Assembly (NCBI RefSeq): GCF_000717875.1
Contig: NZ_JOCT01000019.1
Span: forward strand, 1-64,000
DNA: 64,000 bases
DNA from: Streptomyces sp. NRRL S-455
GTDB taxonomy: Bacteria; Actinomycetota; Actinomycetes; Streptomycetales; Streptomycetaceae
Direction of reading: 5' to 3'
Made by a program: the position numbers and the translations under genes
Notes under the pieces: model-generated
The model's input: only the letters and a program-made list of their open reading frames with translations
Database searches by the model: none
What the model was told of the DNA's origin: nothing
In this document: piece after piece, positions 60,978 through 64,000 of the stretch
How the letters are laid out: the number at the start of each line of letters is the position of its first letter
How positions within the stretch are numbered: position 1 is the stretch's first letter

Positions 60978-62234
60978 GTGGCTCATCTGTTGGTGGTCGA
61001 GAGCTGGGTCGGCTCCATGAGCAGACTGCTGCCGCGGGCGATCCGGGAGAACGGACACGCGTTCACGTTCCTCACCCGCGACCTGCACCACTACCTGCGC
61101 TCCGCGCCCGAGGGGACGGCCCACCCCCTGCTCGGGGCCCGCAACGTCATCACCGCCGACACCAACGACGTCGAGGCACTGCTGTCCGAGGCCGAGCGGC
61201 TGCACGGGGTGCTCGGCTTCGACGGGGTCGTCACGTCCTGCGACTACTACCTGCCGGCGGTGGCGCGCATCGCGGACCGCCTCGGTCTGCCCGGCCCGGG
61301 GGCGGAAGCGGTCCAGAACGCCTGCCGCAAGGACGCCACCCGCCATGTCCTCGCCGACGCCGGGGTGCCGGGACCGCGCTTCGCCGTCCGCGAGGAGTGG
61401 GCCGAGATCGCGCGGGCCGCGCGGGAGATCGGCTACCCGCTCGTCGTCAAGCCCGTGGACCTGTGTGCCGGCATGTACGTCCGCCGGGTGGACGACGAAG
61501 CCCAGCTCGCCGACGCCTGCCGGGCCCTGGCCGGCTTCCCCGTCAACGCCCGCGGACAGCGACGCACCCCCGTGGTCCTGCTCGAGGAACTGCTGGACGG
61601 CCCGGAGGTGAGCGTCGAGACGGTCTCGTACGCGGGCGCGGTCCAGGTGGTCGGCGTGACCGACAAGAGCGTCGGCGGGGCGCCCGCCTTCGTCGAGACC
61701 GGCCACATGTTCCCCGCCGCCCTGACCCTCGCCGACACCGAGGCCGCCGAGCAGACCGCCCTGGCCGCGCTCAAGGCCCTCGGCCTGACCGAGGGGGTCG
61801 TGGCGCACACGGAGATCAAGCTGACCTCCGCCGGGCCGCGGGTCGTCGAGGTCAACCCCCGGCCCGCCGGGAACCGCATCACCGAGCTCATACGCCACGT
61901 CACCGGCATCGACCTCGCCGCCGCGTTCGTCGACGTCGCCCTGGGCCGCGCACCCGACCTGCGGCGCGTCGACACCGGGCTGCGCAGCGCCGCCGTCGGC
62001 TTCCTGGTGCCCGGAGCCTCGGGGACCCTTGAGGCGCTGGACGGCGGCGGGCTGCGGGAGCTGTCCGATGTGCTGGAGGTCCAACTCGCCGAGCCCGGAA
62101 GGGCGGTGCGGGCGGCGGGCAGCAACAACGAGTACCTGGGGCACGTGATGGCCGGCGACCCCGGCGGACTCGGGGCCCGCGAGCGGGTCGAGAGCCTGCT
62201 GGACGGGTTGCGGGCCGGGCTGGTGATCCGGTGA
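60978..62234 (+). CDS. ATP-grasp domain enzyme (metallophore-type biosynthesis)
   Basis: A 418-residue ATP-grasp ligase that would activate a carboxylate with ATP and join it to an amine. The pre-ATP-grasp region (about 1-110) starts MAHLLVVESWVGSMSRLLPR. The ATP-grasp core has YPLVVKPVDLCAGMYVRRVD and VLLEELLDGPEVSVETVSY, and EVNPRPAGNRITELIRHVTG carries the metal-binding Glu and Asn. The GTG at 60978 follows AAGGGGGAGTT. It is the first of at least three tightly coupled genes (GTGA and ATGA overlaps) with a DUF364 protein and a cysteine-synthase-like enzyme. The Zur box 94 bases upstream suggests zinc-controlled synthesis of a small metal chelator; this role is inferred. Confidence 0.88.
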   Translation: MAHLLVVESWVGSMSRLLPRAIRENGHAFTFLTRDLHHYLRSAPEGTAHPLLGARNVITADTNDVEALLSEAERLHGVLGFDGVVTSCDYYLPAVARIADRLGLPGPGAEAVQNACRKDATRHVLADAGVPGPRFAVREEWAEIARAAREIGYPLVVKPVDLCAGMYVRRVDDEAQLADACRALAGFPVNARGQRRTPVVLLEELLDGPEVSVETVSYAGAVQVVGVTDKSVGGAPAFVETGHMFPAALTLADTEAAEQTALAALKALGLTEGVVAHTEIKLTSAGPRVVEVNPRPAGNRITELIRHVTGIDLAAAFVDVALGRAPDLRRVDTGLRSAAVGFLVPGASGTLEALDGGGLRELSDVLEVQLAEPGRAVRAAGSNNEYLGHVMAGDPGGLGARERVESLLDGLRAGLVIR

Positions 62235-63130
62235 ACGCGCTCATCCGCACGGCATCAGGCACCGCGGCCGAGGCGTGGACCACTCCCGCGGCCCTCGCCG
62301 CGCCGCCGACGTGCGGCTCGTACGACGACCTCGTGCGCCGCGTACGCGTGGGCGAACTCGGGCCGGACCCGGGCACGTTCCGCGTCGCCGTCGCCTTCAC
62401 CACCCGGCAGGCCGTCCGGCACGACGGGCGCGGCACCGGCTACCGCAACGAGGTGCTCAGCCTGCGCCTCGCCGAGGCCGTCGGCTCCTGCGCGGTCGAG
62501 CCCGGGGCGCTGCCGGACAGCGCGGTCGAGGAATGCGTGGGCGCGGACGTGGCCCGACTGCTGGAGCACCCGCTGCCACCGGTACGCGTGGCGGCCCTGG
62601 ACGCCTACCTGATGCACGTCCTGCCGCACACCCCGGCCCACGGAGCCGTGCCGGTACCGCTGCCCGCCGGTACGTCCCTCGAGAAGTCCCGCGCCCGGGC
62701 CACGGCCGTCGTCGGCCTGCTCGACCTGCCCCCGGGCACCACCGTGCTCGTCGTGGGCGTGGTCAACTCCCTTCTGGAGGAGCTCCGTTCACGCGATCTG
62801 CGCTACGTCCCCTGCGATCTCAAGGGAGGCGAGACCGAGTGGGGCGAGCCGGTCGTCGCCGACGCGCTCGCCGCGGCCGGCCGCTGTGACGCGCTGCTCG
62901 TCTCCGGCATGACCCTGGGCAACGGCACCTTCGAACCCCTGCGACGGCACGCCCTCACGCACGGCAAGCGGCTGGTGATGTTCGCCCAGACCGGAAGCGC
63001 CGTCCTGCCGCGCTTCCTCGGGCAGGGCGTCAGCGCGGTGTGCGCGGAGCCGTACCCGTTCTTCTGGCTCGACGGCGGGCCCGGCGTCGTCCACCGGTAC
63101 GACGGCTCCGGTCCGGGAGGCGAGCGATGA
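62231..63130 (+). CDS. DUF4213/DUF364 domain protein (putative heavy-metal chelation family)
   Basis: A 299-residue protein with an N-terminal DUF4213-like part (GYRNEVLSLRLAEAVGSCAV) and a C-terminal DUF364 Rossmann-like part (VLVVGVVNSLLEELRSRDLR, RYVPCDLKGGETEWGE, LLVSGMTLGNGTFEPLRRHA). The Pfam name for DUF364 is a putative heavy-metal chelation domain, and family members often sit with metal-transport or metallophore genes. Its biochemical role is unknown. The GTG start overlaps the ATP-grasp stop by four bases, and its stop overlaps the next ATG by four. The whole is therefore one operon. Confidence 0.82.
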   Translation: MNALIRTASGTAAEAWTTPAALAAPPTCGSYDDLVRRVRVGELGPDPGTFRVAVAFTTRQAVRHDGRGTGYRNEVLSLRLAEAVGSCAVEPGALPDSAVEECVGADVARLLEHPLPPVRVAALDAYLMHVLPHTPAHGAVPVPLPAGTSLEKSRARATAVVGLLDLPPGTTVLVVGVVNSLLEELRSRDLRYVPCDLKGGETEWGEPVVADALAAAGRCDALLVSGMTLGNGTFEPLRRHALTHGKRLVMFAQTGSAVLPRFLGQGVSAVCAEPYPFFWLDGGPGVVHRYDGSGPGGER

Positions 63131-64000
63131 CCGCGACCGCGCTCCGGCCGGCCGCACGACGGGAACTGCTCTCCCTGGTCGGCCGTACCCCACTGGCCCG
63201 GATCACCGCGGACCTGCCCGGCCCGCACCCCGGCTTCTGGGCCAAGCTCGAAGGGCTCGCGGCCGGCGGGATGAAGGCCCGGGCCGCCGTGTCCATGCTG
63301 CTCGGCGCCCGCGAGCGCGGCGAACTGCTGCCCGGCGCCCCCGTGGTGGAGTCCACCTCCGGCACCCTCGGCATCGGCCTCGCCTTCGCCGGACAGGCCC
63401 TCGGCCACCCGATCGTGCTGGTCGGCGACAGCGAACTGGAACCGTCCATGCGGCAGTTGCTGCGCGCGCACGGAGTCAGGCTGGAGATCGTCGACCGGCC
63501 GGCCCAGCCCGGTGGCTGGCAGGCCGCCCGCCTCGCCCGGCTGCGGGAGCTGCTCGCCGAACTGCCTGGCGCCTACTGGCCCGACCAGTACAACAACCCC
63601 GACAACACCGCCGGTTACGCCTCCCTGGCCGCCGAACTCGCCGTCCAGCTCGACCACCTCGACATCCTGGTGTGCAGCGTCGGCACCGGCGGGCACAGTG
63701 CGGGCATCATCGGTCCGCTGCGGCGGCACTGGCCGGCCCTGCGGCTCATCGGCGTCGACGCCACCGGCTCCACCATCTTCGGCCAGCCCGCCCGGCCCCG
63801 CCTGATGCGCGGCCTGGGCAGCAGCATCCACCCGCGCAACGTCGCCTACGACGCCTTCGACGAGGTCCACTGGGTCGGCCCCGCGGAGGCCGTGGACAGC
63901 TGCCGCGCCCTGGCTCGCGGCGCCTTCGTCAGCGGCGGCTGGAGCACCGGAGCCGCCGCCCGGGTCGCCGCCTGGGCGTCCCGCGTCCATCCCGGAGCGG
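63127..64000 (+). CDS. Cysteine-synthase-like PLP enzyme (SbnA-type), 3' end beyond window
   Basis: A fold-type II PLP enzyme, of which the first 291 codons are in the window. LSLVGRTPLARI is the usual start, the Schiff-base Lys is Lys50 in LAAGGMKARAAVS, STSGTLGIGLAFA holds the substrate loop, and SVGTGGHSAGI is the phosphate-binding glycine loop. It is closest to cysteine synthases and to SbnA-type enzymes that make N-(1-amino-1-carboxyl-2-ethyl)glutamate on the way to 2,3-diaminopropionate for siderophores. The ATG overlaps the DUF364 stop. The gene and the operon continue past 64000, where an ornithine-cyclodeaminase-like partner (SbnB) would be expected if this reading is right. Confidence 0.88.
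   Translation, partial: MTATALRPAARRELLSLVGRTPLARITADLPGPHPGFWAKLEGLAAGGMKARAAVSMLLGARERGELLPGAPVVESTSGTLGIGLAFAGQALGHPIVLVGDSELEPSMRQLLRAHGVRLEIVDRPAQPGGWQAARLARLRELLAELPGAYWPDQYNNPDNTAGYASLAAELAVQLDHLDILVCSVGTGGHSAGIIGPLRRHWPALRLIGVDATGSTIFGQPARPRLMRGLGSSIHPRNVAYDAFDEVHWVGPAEAVDSCRALARGAFVSGGWSTGAAARVAAWASRVHPGA

Noticed and set aside
1..64000. tRNA, rRNA and CRISPR loci
   Set aside because: I saw no sequence with the required conserved features in any region read.

Overview
The window is high-GC actinobacterial DNA and almost certainly comes from a Streptomyces chromosome. The signs are very strong GC3 codon bias, frequent GTG and TTG starts, ATGA/GTGA translational couplings, dpg-type amino-acid genes beside an NRPS, an ectABCD locus, a cobG/cbiD-type cobalamin cluster, MmyB-like regulators, and short GGGGGTCCCCCC repeats inside genes.

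Layout. (1) 1-6251: the end of a non-ribosomal peptide cluster. It holds the last NRPS module with its thioesterase, then dpgA-dpgB-dpgC for the 3,5-dihydroxyphenylglycine precursor. (2) 6391-10038: oxidoreductases (MDR, aldo/keto reductase, SDR) and a divergent TetR regulator with a clear palindromic operator. (3) 10039-12363: a scar region with a decayed sigma-factor gene, an intact RHH/Doc toxin-antitoxin pair, an IS5-type transposase scrap and an internally deleted kdpD. (4) 12395-20505: a secreted GH78 alpha-L-rhamnosidase with a readable promoter and LacI-type operator, an MmyB-like regulator divergent from an alcohol dehydrogenase/SDR/lipoprotein/SDR/cupin gene run. (5) 20782-25258: a three-subunit periplasmic-type molybdenum aldehyde/xanthine oxidoreductase followed by a broken xdhC.

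(6) 25259-31710: an accessory island bounded by broken genes. It carries a reverse transcriptase fused to an ImmA/IrrE-ArdC-like zinc metallopeptidase, preceded by about 240 nt of six successive hairpins. Next to it is a 1077-residue protein with a predicted HTH, a P-loop NTPase and 17 Sel1/TPR repeats, behind a strong palindromic operator. This is the best candidate for an undescribed (retron-like or defence) system in the window. (7) 31871-35805: a universal stress protein and ectA-ectB-ectC-ectD, with ectD disrupted by an internal deletion. (8) 36016-47353: cobalamin ring synthesis (cobL, cobM, cbiD, cobK, cobIJ, cobH, cobG) and cobN. A cobalamin riboswitch sits before cobN.

(9) 47367-57787: membrane and redox genes (GT-C-like membrane protein, sulfite-oxidase-like molybdoenzyme with a cytochrome b-like N-terminus, small membrane protein), a methyltransferase/DUF2064/GT2 operon, a two-component system, an epimerase, a flavodoxin-like reductase and a PAP2 phosphatase. 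Several of these genes look leaderless. (10) 58268-64000: an endolysin-like amidase, a frameshifted secreted alpha/beta hydrolase, and the start of a probable metallophore operon (ATP-grasp, DUF4213/DUF364, cysteine-synthase-like enzyme) behind a near-consensus Zur box.

All assignments come from reading the sequence and from memory of protein families; no database search was run.
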